From the NCBI GenBank assembly GCA_963575745.1, contig CAUYUJ010003883.1:1-64000 (forward strand): a stretch of 64,000 nt of DNA, read 5' to 3'. Numbering within the stretch: position 1 is the stretch's first letter; each line of letters begins with the position of its first letter. Shown one piece after another: positions 9,519-19,601 of the stretch. Position numbers and translations under genes: made by a program. Below the pieces are notes generated by a model that was not told where the DNA came from, searched no databases, and worked only from the letters and a program-made list of their open reading frames with translations. This DNA is from Prorocentrum cordatum. Its lineage: Eukaryota > Sar > Dinophyceae > Prorocentrales > Prorocentraceae.

Positions 9519-9788
9519 GGCGGGGTACCGCCGACGACGGATGGCTGACAACAGGCGGTGCACCGCCAGAAGACTCCTGAGCATGGACAGGAAGCGGAGT
9601 ACCGCCGACGACGGATGGCTGCACACGGGTGGTGCACCGCCAGAAGAGTGCGGGGCATGGACAGGAGGCTGAGCACCGCCGTCGGCGGATGGCTGGCAAC
9701 GGGCGGTGTACCGCCAGAAGAGTGCGGGGTGTGGACAGGAGGCAAACTACCGCCGTCGGCGGATGCTGCCCATGGGCGGTGCACCGCC
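9519..9788. promoter_or_regulatory. Palindrome array upstream of G3 (74-bp units)
   Basis: Tandem units start at 9554, 9628, 9702 and 9775 (spacing 74, 74, 73). Each unit has a GGCGGTGCACCGCC-type palindrome followed about 40 bp later by a second variant such as GGAGTACCGCC or TGAGCACCGCC. The array ends about 210 bp before the G3 start. A regulatory role is inferred from position. Confidence 0.6.
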
Positions 9789-9975
9789 AGAAATAAGAGG
9801 AGCATGGCTACAAGGACGCCGTGCACGAGGAAAGGGAGGCGGACCACGGAGGAATATAGTTTTTGTCTAAGCGAGGGAAGTCTGCGCGGGCGGGGGCAGA
9901 CTTCCAGCGCGCCTCCAGCGCGCCCCAGCGCGCGTCGCAGCGGCTGGGGACTGAGCAGGGCAGCCGCCGCCGAGC

Positions 9976-12312
9976 TCAGTCCCTCGAGGTGTTCTTCTTG
10001 CTGTACTTCTTGGCCTGTAGAAGGATGATCGGGACGCAAACGCGATCGATCGGCGGTCGAACGCGATCGATCGGCGGTCGATCGCGATCGAACGGCGCTC
10101 GATCGGCGGTCGATCGATCGATCGGCGGTCGACCGATCCGAACGCGATCGGTCGGCGGTCGATCGGCGAAATCCTCGATGGGTCGAGCGGTCGATCAGCA
10201 AAATCTTCGATCGATCGATCGGCAGTCGAGCGGTCGATCGGCGGAGCACCGCCATCCACGATGGATGAAAAGGCCGTTGAGCAGCTCGCGTGCTCGATGG
10301 CCGAACGCAGGCCACCGACAGCGGTCTTTGCGTCGGCGAGGGCTGCCTCCAAGGCCTTCGCCTCGTACGGCAAGCTCCCCCCGGGGTCCTCGAGCGCGGT
10401 CTTCGCGGCCTCCCTGAGCTTCGAGAGATCCTTGTGGCTGTCCTTCGCGTTCTTCACCGCCCAGGTCGGCACCCTGGAGCAGTCCTCGTCGTCGAGGAGC
10501 GATGCGAGCTGCACGTCCCAGGACACCGTCTTTTCCAGCGTCTTCATCGCCAACGCCTTGCGGTCCTTGATGGCCTTCTGGACACGCTTCTGCTCGCTGC
10601 GTTCCCTCCTGATGCGACTGCGCGAGCCCCTCCCTTTCTTGCCGTGGTCGTTGCGGCTCCTCGAGCGCTGCTTCTCGCGAGACTGGGAGCGACCCGTCTT
10701 GCGGCTGTCCTTCTTGCTGTGCGCCCTGCGGCTCCTCGAGCGGGCCTTGTCCTTCTTGCTGTGCGCCCTGCGGCTCCTCGAGCGGGCCTTCTCCTTCTTG
10801 CCGTGCGCCCTGCGGCTCCTCGAGCGGCGGCCCTTCGCGTCGGCTATGCGGGAACCTCTGGAAGAGCGGTGCTTCTGGCGGCTGTCCGCCCTGCGGCCGC
10901 GGCTGCTGCGCTTGCGGCCGCGGCTGGGGAAGCGGTCCGCGCCGTCGCCGCTGCTGGAGTGGCCCCGCTTCAGCTGGCGGTTCTGCGAACAGTCGCTGTC
11001 GCCGCTCCGACTCGTCGAACGGCGACCAGCGCCTGTGGGGCCCTCGTAGCCACCGCTCGGCGAGCGGTGCGTCTTTTGCGGGAGTGGCTCCACGGCTCTC
11101 CTGCCTGCTGCCCTCGATGCGGATGCGGTAACAATCCTGCTTCAAGTCGGAATTGTACCTCACGTCGTTGTTGGCACGGACGGCGTCCGCGTCGTACCCC
11201 TCCTGGGCCCAGACGGACAAGGGCTTCCAATCCCCGCCCTTGGTCTCCGTGAGGCGTTCCTTCCTCGAGACGCTGAGGACCCTCACCAGCTCCTCTTCGA
11301 ACTGAGCGTTGTTCTCAATGGAAGGGTCGTCCATCGAGCGCCAGAACGCCTGCTGGTCCGCCTTGCGCATGAGAGCGAACGAGCGCGGTGGCCAGTGCGC
11401 ATAGCAGCGCTGCACCATCGAACTCTTGCTGTTGCAGCTCCCACACCACCACGTGTTGGCGCTCTTCTGGGCGAGCCTGAAGCGGACGCTCTCCGCATCC
11501 CGACCGCACTTGGCGCACGTCGGGCCTGGACAGGGTGGGTCGTAGCCCGTCGTGAAGCGGCCGTAGTCATCTTTTGCTTCGTCCGTGGCGGCCTCGAACG
11601 TGTCTGAGGGCGCGGCCTGCGGCTCCTCTGCTGCCGCCTCTGCCTCCGTCGGCGCTGCATCCTGACGCTGCTGCTGTGGCTCTGCATCCTCCTCCGCTGC
11701 CGGCGGTGCTTGCGAGGCTGCAACCGACTTCTTGTCGTGCTGCGTCTGGGCCTGCTGCTGTGGCTCTGCCTCGTCCGCCCCTGCTGCTGCGTCCTCCGCC
11801 GTCGAAGGTGCCGCCGCTGCTGGCTTCTTCTTCGCTTTCTGTTTGGCCTTTGCCTTGGGCTCCGCGCTCGCCTTTGCCTTCGCAGGCGGCGCGCCGCCGC
11901 CCTTCTTCGCGGTCAAGAACTGAGAAAGCGAGCGCTGCGACGGGGGCTGCTTGGCGGGCGGCACGGCGGCGGGGCGCCTGAGGAGAGGCCGCCCCGCCTT
12001 CCCCGCCTTTGGTTTCGCAGCGGCCGCGACCTCCTCAGGCACGCGCTGCGGGGGCTCCTGCGGAGTCGCAGGCGAGGAGGCCTTGGGCCAAGGCGGAGCT
12101 GCACTGGCCTCCGCCGAGGTGTCGCCTTCCTCGGCCTTCACAGAACCAAGCTCCTGCGGCCTCGAGCCTGCTTCCTGCGGCTCGTTCTTGAACGAGTCTG
12201 CTGCCTGCGGCCTCGAGCCTTCTTCCTGCGAGCTGTCTTCGGACGGCGCGGGTGACTTGACGCCCTCGTGCAAGAAGGGGGGCACGGGCGACTCCTCCTC
12301 GGCGGCCGCCAT
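9976..12312 (-). CDS. G4: RS-domain protein with a zinc-ribbon-like motif, 676 aa
   Basis: Proposed exons: 12312-11094, 11032-10260 and 10014-9976, total 2031 nt, in frame throughout. The 61-nt mini-intron (11093-11033, GTGGAG...CCCCACAG) explains the frame change seen near 11.05 kb; without it the arginine-serine frame could not be reached. The start ATG has a strong GCCATGG context (MAAAEEESPVPP). In order: an acidic, Pro/Ser-rich N-terminus; Lys/Ala repeats (KAKAKQKAKKKPAAAA, about residues 145-170); Gln-rich patches; a Cys cluster CPGPTCAKCG...CGSC (about 260-290) with C-x4-C-x2-C and C-x2-C spacing typical of a zinc ribbon; then an Arg/Ser domain built on RSRSRRAHSKKDKA repeats (about 430-555); and a basic end AKKYSKKNTSRD. 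RS domains usually mark nuclear RNA-processing proteins, but here the partner and role are unknown. Confidence 0.65.
10015..10259 (-). repeat. CGATCGGCGGTCGATCG minisatellite filling the last G4 intron
   Basis: Nearly the whole 245-bp intron (donor GTGGATGG, acceptor CCTTCTACAG) consists of degenerate repeats of CGATCGGCGGTCGAACG and CGATCGATCGG, many self-complementary. A GGCGGTGCTCCGCC variant of the unit's palindrome lies at its 5' end. Confidence 0.7.
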
Positions 12313-12498
12313 GGCCCGCGGCGCCGCGGCCCCCGCGGCCGCGCGCGCGGCCCCCGCGGCCGCGCGCCAGCACAAAACGGCTGTCGAGAACACGGCGCGA
12401 GGATGAAAGGGAACAAGGGGCAAGGCGGATGAGAGAGCAGGTTGGTTCTGGAGAAGTGGACAAGGCTGCGCAACACAGCCTACACAATTGGAACAACA

Positions 12499-13029
12499 GG
12501 CGGTGCGCCGCCGAAAACGCGCGGCGCGATGCGACAGCCGCGACAAGGAAAACAAATGATCGGCGTGGCGCTCACGAATATACATGCAAACAATGGGCGG
12601 TGCGCCGCCGACGACGAGGATCGATGGGCGGTGCGCCGCCGACGAACTTGTCTAACCATGCAATGGGCGGTGTGCCGCCGACAACGACGATCGAAGGGCG
12701 GTGCGCCGCCGACGAAATTGTGCAACCATACAATGCGCGCTGCGCCGCCGACAACGACGACCGATTGGCGGTGCACCGCCGACGAGATTGCCCAATCATA
12801 AATTGGGCGGTGCGCCGCCGACAAGTCCAACCGATGGGCGGTGCACCGCCGACGAAATTGTCTAATCATACAATGGGCGGTGCGCCGCCGACAACGACGA
12901 TCCATGGGCGGTGCGCCGCCGACGAAATTGTGCAACCAGGCAATGGGCGGTGCACCGCCGACGGAAACGTCAAACAAAACAAAGGGCGGAGCACAGCGGA
13001 CAAGTCCAACCGATGGGCGGTGCGCCGCC
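12499..13029. promoter_or_regulatory. Palindrome array upstream of G4
   Basis: One palindrome at 12499 is followed by about twelve from 12596 to 13029, GGGCGGTGCGCCGCC or GGGCGGTGCACCGCC. Spacers alternate between two types, (ACGACGATCGAT) and (ACGAAATTGTGCAACCATAC), giving a higher-order unit of about 70 bp. One unit has decayed (GCGCGCTGCGCCGCC) and another reads GGCGGAGCACAGCGG. The first palindrome is 187 bp from the G4 start. Confidence 0.65.
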
Positions 13030-13039
13030 GACGACTACG

Positions 13040-13265
13040 TGGTGGTAAGGTTGTGATGCTGATGGCGGTGACGACGATGATGCTGGTGGTGACGATGATG
13101 GTGGTGGCGAGGTGCTGACGATGATTTCTGGTGATGGTGAGGTGGTGATGGCGAGGTGGCGATGGTGATGTGGTGGTGAAGGTGAGATGGCGAGATGGCG
13201 ATGGTGATGGTGATGGCGATTCCGACGAATCGGAACGAGCTCGGCGCGGCTGCGCTGAGGGCTGC
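13040..13265. repeat. GAT/GGT-rich simple repeat
   Basis: Degenerate GATGGTGATGGTGGTGA-type triplet repeat between the G4 array and the GTATCCTGGC array. No gene. Confidence 0.7.
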
Positions 13266-13269
13266 GTTC

Positions 13270-13645
13270 CTGCGCCGCGTATCGCGGCGTATCCTGGCGT
13301 ATCCTGGCGTATCCTGGCGTATCCTGGCGTATCGCGCGACGGCGCGCCGCGATACGCCAGGATGCGCCAGGATACGCCGCGATACGCCAGGATACGCCCG
13401 TATCGCGGCGTATCCTGGCGTATCCTGGCGCATCGCGCTCCGCGGCACCCCGCGATGCGCCAGGATACGCCAGGATACGCCAGGATACGGCAGGATACGG
13501 GCGTATCCTGGCGTATCCTGGCGTATCGCGGCGTATCTTGGCGTATCCTGGCGTATCGCGTCGCGCCGTCGCGCGATACGCCGCGATGCGCCAGGATACG
13601 CCAGGATACGCCAGGATACGCCAGGATACGCCGCGATACGCGGCG
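13270..13645. repeat. Nested inverted array of CGTATCCTGGCG / CGCCAGGATACG
   Basis: Blocks of CGTATCCTGGCG repeats alternate with blocks of the reverse complement CGCCAGGATACG, several times in about 370 bp, with CGTATCGCGG variants between them. Adjacent blocks can pair into long stems, so the DNA could form cruciforms. Confidence 0.85.
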
Positions 13646-13679
13646 CAGGAAACCAGCCCTCATCGCAGCCGCGCCGAGA

Positions 13680-13976
13680 TCGTTCCCTCTCCTCCTCCTC
13701 CTCCCTCATTCTCTTTCCTCACCACTCCTCCTCCTGCTGCTCCTCCTCCTCCTCCTCCCCCTCCTCCTCCGATGGTGGTGATCGGAATGATGATGGTGAG
13801 AATGATGATGAAAAATGGTGGGGAAGGACTCCTCCCCCCCCCTTCCTCCTCCTCCTCCTCCTCCTCCTCATTCCCCTCCTCCTCTTCCTCGCCCTCTCCT
13901 CGCCACCACTCCTCCTCTTCCTTCTCCTCCTATGGGGGTGATCGGAATGATGAGGATGAGAATGGCAATGCTACTC

Positions 13977-14021
<45 letters not shown>

Positions 14022-14060
14022 GTGATGTTGATGACGATGATGTTGATGATGATGATCGCA
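13680..14060. repeat. CTC/GAT simple repeats before G5 3' end
   Basis: (CTC)n at 13687-13770 and 13840-13935 and an (ATG)n run at 13975-14060. Open frames here are artefacts of the triplet repeats. Confidence 0.8.
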
Positions 14061-14463
14061 GTTTTCCAAGAAAGAATGGCGGACCCGCCAAAAATAAGAG
14101 TGCGCGCACGGCCCGCGCGCGCGCGAGCGACCGCGCGGATGCGCCGAAGAGTTGCGGGGGTCAGAAGCCGACCGACAGCCTTTCCGCCCCACCCCGATTC
14201 TCATGCCCCTCCCCATGCCGCACCCCCCTCCCATGCTCCTCTCCATGCCCCTTCCCTCCGCACCTCCCTCACCGTGCCCCTCCCCGATCTGTCAGTCGGC
14301 GTCGAACCCCCGCGGGGCCCAAGGCGGCCTACGCGGCCGATGCAAGCCCTGCGCGGGCGGCGCGGCGGGCTGCTAGGCCGACGAGGCGGCCGAAGAGGGC
14401 GGCCGACGAGGCGGCCGAAGGGGGCGGCCGACGCCGCCGCGACGGGAGGACCCCAACGTGGCC
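14061..14463. other. Non-coding gap downstream of G5
   Basis: GC-rich. It contains CGGCCGACGAGG repeats at 14375-14435 and a CCCCTCCCCATGCC-rich stretch near 14200-14275. No supported gene. Confidence 0.4.
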
Positions 14464-15204
14464 TCACGACGCGTTGTTGGAGAGCCAGCTGGCCAGCGTC
14501 TCCTGCAGGTCGGCGAGGGCCGCCTGCTCGGCGCGGAACGCCACGGCCGACCGCTCCGCCACTGCCAGGCAGGCCGCCGAGCACATCCTCGCCCTCGTGA
14601 CGCTGTCGAGGATCACCTGCGCCTGCGCTGAGTTCAGCTGCACGGTGGCCTCGGGCGCGATGTTGGCGCTGACGGGCGAGCTCGCTCCGCTCATGTTGAG
14701 CTGAAGCGGACCGCCCTTGCCGCTGCCCTTCGGGAAGGCCGCCGCCACTGCACTCTGGCTGAGTGGAGCGACCTGCTCGGGAGGCTGGTACGGCGCACTG
14801 CGAGCGCCACGGCGGCGGTTGTTCTTGCACCACTGCTCGTCGTTGGCCTTCTGCCAGCGCTCCCACTCGTCCGTGTCCTCAGTCCACTCCTCGACCTTCA
14901 AGCGCGCCCCGCGATCGCTCGCGCCATTCGTCGAACCTCGAAGGCGCTCGGACCTCGGTGAGCCGAGCGCCACCGAGGTTCGCCGAAAGACGTGGGCAAG
15001 CAATCGTTTGGGCGCGCCGACCTCGGCGATGGCCAGTTGAAGATCCGCGTCGACATCCTCGAGGAGGTGGTAGCTCGACTTCACCAAGTGCGTCTTGAGC
15101 CTCGACAGGGCCTCATCTCGCGACGCGCCCTTGAAGAAACTCCCGCGTTTCGAGCAGGTCCCCGACAACGGGCACGTGCACCCGAAGACGCTGATCATGG
15201 GCAT
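14464..15204 (-). CDS. G5: zinc-finger-like protein, 246 aa
   Basis: Not assigned to a named family. A single exon from ATG 15204 (MPMISVF) to TGA. The N-terminus has CTCPLSGTC followed about 20 residues later by THLVKSSYH, an arrangement of Cys pair and His pair like a C2H2 finger. Then comes an acidic helix (HLLEDVDADLQLAIAEV), a Trp-rich linker (WTEDTDEWERWQKANDEQW) and a helical C-terminus (SAACLAVAERSAVAF, LADLQETLASWL). A second Met two codons on could also start translation. The frame is open further upstream to 15585, but that part translates the palindrome array and looks non-coding. It follows G6 with the same orientation, and its own palindromes begin 235 bp upstream. Confidence 0.6.
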   Translation of the reverse strand: MPMISVFGCTCPLSGTCSKRGSFFKGASRDEALSRLKTHLVKSSYHLLEDVDADLQLAIAEVGAPKRLLAHVFRRTSVALGSPRSERLRGSTNGASDRGARLKVEEWTEDTDEWERWQKANDEQWCKNNRRRGARSAPYQPPEQVAPLSQSAVAAAFPKGSGKGGPLQLNMSGASSPVSANIAPEATVQLNSAQAQVILDSVTRARMCSAACLAVAERSAVAFRAEQAALADLQETLASWLSNNAS

Positions 15205-15438
15205 CTCGCGAAGAGAAGAGCTCGATGGCGCACTGGATGCCCGCGATCGAGAGCGCGCCAAAGACGGCGCGAAGGGAGGCGGCCGCGAAGGCTGCGAGAG
15301 CGCGCCGAGGACGGCGGACGGGCGCCCGCGAAGGCGCGCGCGGGAAAAGCGCGGCGCAAGCGCAGCCTGGAGCCTGCGGCTGCGGAAAACATCATAAGAG
15401 GAATGGAGGAGGCGTGCAGGGAGCGTGGAGCACGCACA

Positions 15439-15559
15439 GGCGGTACACCGCCGAAGCTGAATGGGGGGGAGTGCTGGGAGTCCAGCGCGCGCGGGCGGTG
15501 CACCGCCGAAGTTAGGCGGAGTGCCGCCGACGAGAGCCCATGACAGGCGGTGCCCCGCC
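15439..15559. promoter_or_regulatory. Palindromes upstream of G5
   Basis: Four copies: GGCGGTACACCGCC (15439), GGCGGTGCACCGCC (15494), GGCGGAGTGCCGCC (15515) and GGCGGTGCCCCGCC (15546), spaced irregularly. Confidence 0.6.
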
Positions 15560-15831
15560 GATTTTTTTGCTGGCGACGCGCGCAAAAGGATATTCGCGAA
15601 CGGTCCCGCGAGCGCGGCGCACGCCTACCGCGACAGCCGCCAGCGGCGAAGAACGGCACCTGAAAATCGGAAAATCAGATGCCGACTGGAACTTCCACTC
15701 CGCTCTCTTTCCATTTGTCTCCTGGCTCACCGTCCATCACCTCTCCGCTCTCACGTCCCCCCGCCCCTCATGGATGTTTCAGTCGGCGTCTGACCTCCGA
15801 GGGGGTTGTCAAAGCCCGCGGCCCGCGAGTC

Positions 15832-16677
15832 TCAGAGGCACAGCCCGCGGTTCTTGGAAGGCATCGCCTTGACCGTCAGGGGCAGTGGAGGCGGCCGCAC
15901 GGCCGCTGCCTTTGCCGCGGGCGCCGAACTCGCGGCCGTCGGCCGCGGGGGCGGCGGTGGCGGCGGTGGCGGCGGCGGCGTCGGCGCGAGGTACGGGCCG
16001 CCGCCGCTGTCCTGGAGCGAGCGGCGCGGTGGCGCGCGGCCGTATTTGGAGGCGTACCACTCCGACTTGGGGCCTGAACCACCACGGTTGCCCCAGCGCT
16101 TCCCGCTCTTGCGCCACGTCTGGCCGCGCCAGAATTGCGGGCCACCGTGCATGGGCGCGGGCGGCCCCCTGCTGGCGCGACCCCAGATGCCGACGTAGCG
16201 CTGCAGCAGCTCCAGTGGCTCCTGGACGCGCTTGGAGTTCCAGGCGATCGGCGCGCTCTCGCTCAGCAGCGAGCGCAAGAACTTGTACGCCTGCACCACG
16301 TCCTCTGGCGCCGCAGACGCTTTCGGCACTTCGGGTACCTTGGCGACGAAGGCGCCCACGTTGGGCGCGCCTGAGGCGCCCACGTTGGGCGCGCCTGCTG
16401 GCGGTTGCGCCTGGCGCCACGGCGGCTGAGGCTTCTCCGACGGCGGCTGCTGCTGCTGCTGCTGCACCTCCTGCTGCTGCTGCTGCTGCTCCGCCCGCCA
16501 CGTGCCGCCAGCGTCTCGGGTGCGACGTGGCGGCGACTTCGGCGCCGCGCCCTGATTGTGGACGGGGATGAGCGTCGGTCCTTGCTTCGCCTCTGGCGAG
16601 GGGTCGCTGCTGCTGCTGCCAGGGCACTCCGCCGTCTGCCAGCCTGGCGGCGCGGGATCGGCGATGATGTCATCCAT
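15832..16677 (-). CDS. G6: Gln- and Pro-rich protein, 281 aa
   Basis: Not recognised. From ATG 16677 (MDDIIADPAPPGW) to the stop after KNRGLCL. It has a Ser-rich N-terminal acidic part, poly-Gln encoded by CTG/CAG (about residues 65-85), a duplicated GAPNVGA motif, a compact helical core (EDVVQAYKFLRSLLSES, EPLELLQRYVGIWGR; about 130-175), an Arg/Gly/Trp-rich stretch (RGQTWRKSGKRWGNRGG) that could bind nucleic acid, and a poly-Pro run near the end. The same frame stays open upstream to 17637 and includes a plausible helix (SLFEQVAEALNLFEMFAQ), so an extra 5' exon is possible. It lies between G7 and G5, same strand. Confidence 0.55.
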   Translation of the reverse strand: MDDIIADPAPPGWQTAECPGSSSSDPSPEAKQGPTLIPVHNQGAAPKSPPRRTRDAGGTWRAEQQQQQQEVQQQQQQPPSEKPQPPWRQAQPPAGAPNVGASGAPNVGAFVAKVPEVPKASAAPEDVVQAYKFLRSLLSESAPIAWNSKRVQEPLELLQRYVGIWGRASRGPPAPMHGGPQFWRGQTWRKSGKRWGNRGGSGPKSEWYASKYGRAPPRRSLQDSGGGPYLAPTPPPPPPPPPPPRPTAASSAPAAKAAAVRPPPLPLTVKAMPSKNRGLCL

Positions 16678-17213
16678 GCCTGCCTCCTGCGCAAGGCAAG
16701 GTAAACGCCGAGAGCACCGTCGCTTCTGGGCCCTGCCCCGCCGCCGCCTGCATCCAGGCCAACGCGGGCGAACGGGGGCGGGGCCGCATGGGCGTCGGGC
16801 GCGCTCGATCCGTTTCCCTCGAGCCTGGGCGAACATCTCGAAGAGGTTCAAGGCTTCGGCGACCTGCTCGAAAAGCGACTGGCTCGCATCTGAAGCCGCC
16901 GTGTGCACCTCAACAGGAATCCAGGAAATCAGCCTGCACTGCCCAAGCGGACGCTTCGGGCTGAGCAGGCGTTTTCTGAATTCCCAGCGCCTCCGCGGAG
17001 TTGTCCATGGCGCTGCTGGCCGCGCCCTCGCTCGCCATGCGCCCGCGAAGCGCCCGCGGCCGCTGGCGGCAGCGGCGCGGGGAGGGGCGCCGCGGGACCC
17101 GCGGGGAGGGCTGCTTGAATTGAAAAGGCGCGGGGGGGGCGGCGGAGGGAGGCGGGCAAGGGCGAGGCAGCGGTCAGAGAAATGAGAACGCCCATGGTAA
17201 TGGAACCAGCGAA

Positions 17214-17254
17214 GGCGGAACACCGCCGACAACAGATGGAGGCGGTGCACCGCC
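17214..17254. promoter_or_regulatory. Palindrome pair upstream of G6
   Basis: GGCGGAACACCGCC (17214-17227) and GGCGGTGCACCGCC (17241-17254), in the short gap between the end of G7 and the start of G6. Confidence 0.55.
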
Positions 17255-17438
17255 AGGCAAACCTTCCAAGAAATACGAAGAACCGCCTGAGCAGCGCGAG
17301 GACAAGCAAGGCCCGATAAGATTACGATCCGATTTCGATCCGAGTTCCTTGTTTTCTGAACGCAGGCTGCGCGCCCCACGCGCCGCCCGCGGCAAATCCG
17401 ACTGAGAGTCATGCATCGCGCCACCGAAGCAGGTCGCC

Positions 17439-19444
17439 TCAGAACTCGCCCTTGCGAGCCTCCAGCTCGCTCTGCACCAGCGCCTTGGCCCAGGCGATGG
17501 CGGCCTCCTGAGTGGCAGATGAAAACCGTCATAAACGCAAAGTGGCCCGCGGGGTCTCTTTGCGCATATGATTGGAGCGAGGCCACGCGCGGCCGCAACA
17601 ACGCGCTCCGCCGCCGCGCATCGAGCCCCGTGGCCACGCCGATTGGAGGAGATGGGACCCAAAAGTGTCCTTCTCCTTGCCGTTCCTGTACTTCTTGCTC
17701 TTGGTGCCGCCTGGCCCGCTGCGCCCGCTCCTGAAGAGAATCTGGCTGCGAGTGGTCTCGTCGTCATACCGCGGTGCTTTCAGCTTGCATGCTGCCGCCT
17801 TCGCCTTCGCAATCTTCTTCGGTGTTGCCTCGGCTTTTGCCTTTGCCTTTGCCTTCGCCGCCGATGGCTTCGCCGTGCCATCTGAAGCCTTTGTCTTCGC
17901 CAAGGCCGCCACTGCGTCGGACTTCCTCCGCTTCTTCTCGCCCTTCTCCGCTTTCCAGCCAGAGGAAGTACGTTGCCCCGCCGCTTGGAGGAGAACCAGG
18001 GCAGCGTCGGCAGGCAGCTTCGCCAGCGGCAGTGTCGGATCCACCTTGACAGCGGCAAGTGGCAATAACCAATCGCCGCGCCTGCGACGCCCCGCAGAGG
18101 GCGCGCCGCTGCCTTGGGCAGAGGCGCGCCCCCGTGAATCGCGGAGGCCGCGGAGGCGGGCCCAGGTTACCGTCCAAAAACCTTTGCCTTCTTCTGCGGC
18201 GCCCCCTTCGCGTCCACCTCGGACTCGCTCGAGCTCAGCACCATGACGTCAACGGCCGATGCCTTGACCTTGGCGCCACCACCCAACTTTGAGGCCGCGG
18301 CCGCAGGCGCCGCTCCCGACATCGCGGCAGGCTTGCCCGCGGGAGCTGCTGGAGTGGGAGTCGTCGGCCCGCGCTGCGAGACGAGGGCGGCCGCCGCTGG
18401 GTTCGGCCACCCGCCGCGGGTGTTGTGCGTTGGGATCACCCCCAACGGCAACGCCGCTGGCGTCGCGGCTCCCAAGGGAGGCGTCGCGGCAATCGTCGCG
18501 GCTGCAACCGCAACGCTTTGCATCGGAGAAGGCGGCGGCAGAGGCGCGAAGGCGATCGGCGGCAACGCCGCCCGCTGCGGCGTTGCCTGGGCGCCGAGCG
18601 CTGCGTTCCTGTTGCCGCGCAAGCTGATGAGCTTCCCGAGGATCTGCGTCTCGAGAAGCCCAATTGTCGGCTGCACGGGCCCCTCCGAGGCGAACGCCTG
18701 CTCGTACAGCGTCGGCCTCTCCTGCTGGAACAGCGCCGCCGAGGGGGGGAGCGCGCCGACAAACTCGGTCGCCTTGCCTCGAGCAGCTGTGTAGGCAGGG
18801 GAACGCCACGTGGTCTTCACCAACTGCAAGTACACGTCCAAGAGCTGCGGAGTCGGCGAATTCTTCTCGATGCCTGATCGCTGGCACGCCAGGAACATGA
18901 ACGCGGCTAGCATGCCAAACGTCGGCTCGGAAGGGTTCCGGAGCCCGAGGCGCTCCAAGTGGCGCATCAACATGACAAATTTCGAAGCGAACGACTCGGT
19001 TGGGCTCAGCAGCACGTGCCACGTGGAGGCAGTAAGCAACTCCACGAAGCACTCGTAACTTTGCCCTTTGGCCTTCGTGCGCCTCCCGCAGAGCCACTCG
19101 GTCGCGGCGCCGACCAAATCGTGACTGAACCCCGTCTGCCCGAGCTGGGTCAGCAGCTGCCCTTTCTCCGTGGCCGTCCACCTGCAAAACGACGGGGGAA
19201 TGTTAGACGGCGGGGAGGAGGGGGGAGCGGGCGGCGTTCCGCCGAACGGAGGCGGGGACCTCCTCGAAGGGGGAACGGATGGCCTCTCGCCCGTACGGGA
19301 TCTTTGACCCGAGCCTCACCTCTGGCCTTCGATGAGCGCGCGCACCTTCCCGAAGTGCAGCTGCTCTGCAGCGCCCCTGGAAGGCCCGCTCGCCGCTGCA
19401 AGCGCCGCGGCTGCCTCGCCCAGGGCAGCCTGGACGCGCTCCAT
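17439..19444 (-). CDS. G7: Ala/Lys-rich protein of about 540 aa, four exons
   Basis: Not recognised. Exon 1 is 19444-19320 (MERVQAALGEAAAAL...), with a GTGAGG donor. Exon 2 is 19181-18171, after TTTTGCAG. Exon 3 starts at 18081, after GGCGTCGCAG. The last exon is 17507-17439, after CTGCCACTCAG, and ends ALVQSELEARKGEF. The first two joins complete codons exactly (AG|G and CG|G). The exon 3 donor is not clear (around 17.65 kb, probably non-GT). Exon 2 has a helical domain (WHVLLSPTESFASKFVMLMR, FGMLAAFMFLACQRSG), a long Ala/Pro-rich linker and SSSESEVDAKGAPQKKAKV, an acidic-then-basic patch. Exon 3 begins GDWLLPLAAVKVDPTLPL and becomes Lys/Ala-rich (KAKAKAKAEATPKK), suggesting a nuclear, DNA-associated protein. 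It is the first gene of the unit. Confidence 0.6.
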
Positions 19445-19601
19445 CGCGCCGCGGCGCGTCGGGGGGCGCCCGCCCCGCGGCCCCTCCAGAAGCGCTCGGT
19501 GGGACAGGGGCAGCGTATTGTGGCGAAGGGAAATGGCATGGCCCTTCACGTCTTCCTTCTGCTATCCTCTCCTCCCCCCTCTCCCCTCCTCCCCCCTCCT
19601 G

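Noticed and set aside
12499-13029. Regularly spaced short palindromes resembling a CRISPR array
   Set aside because: The spacers themselves are repeated (two alternating types), repeats are only 14-15 bp, there are no cas genes, and the setting is eukaryotic.
18065-18065. Separate gene starting near 18065 (LPLAAVKVDPTLPL)
   Set aside because: The codon is TTG, not ATG, and the acceptor at 18082 joins this frame to the preceding exon of G7 with a matching split codon, so it is the third exon of G7.
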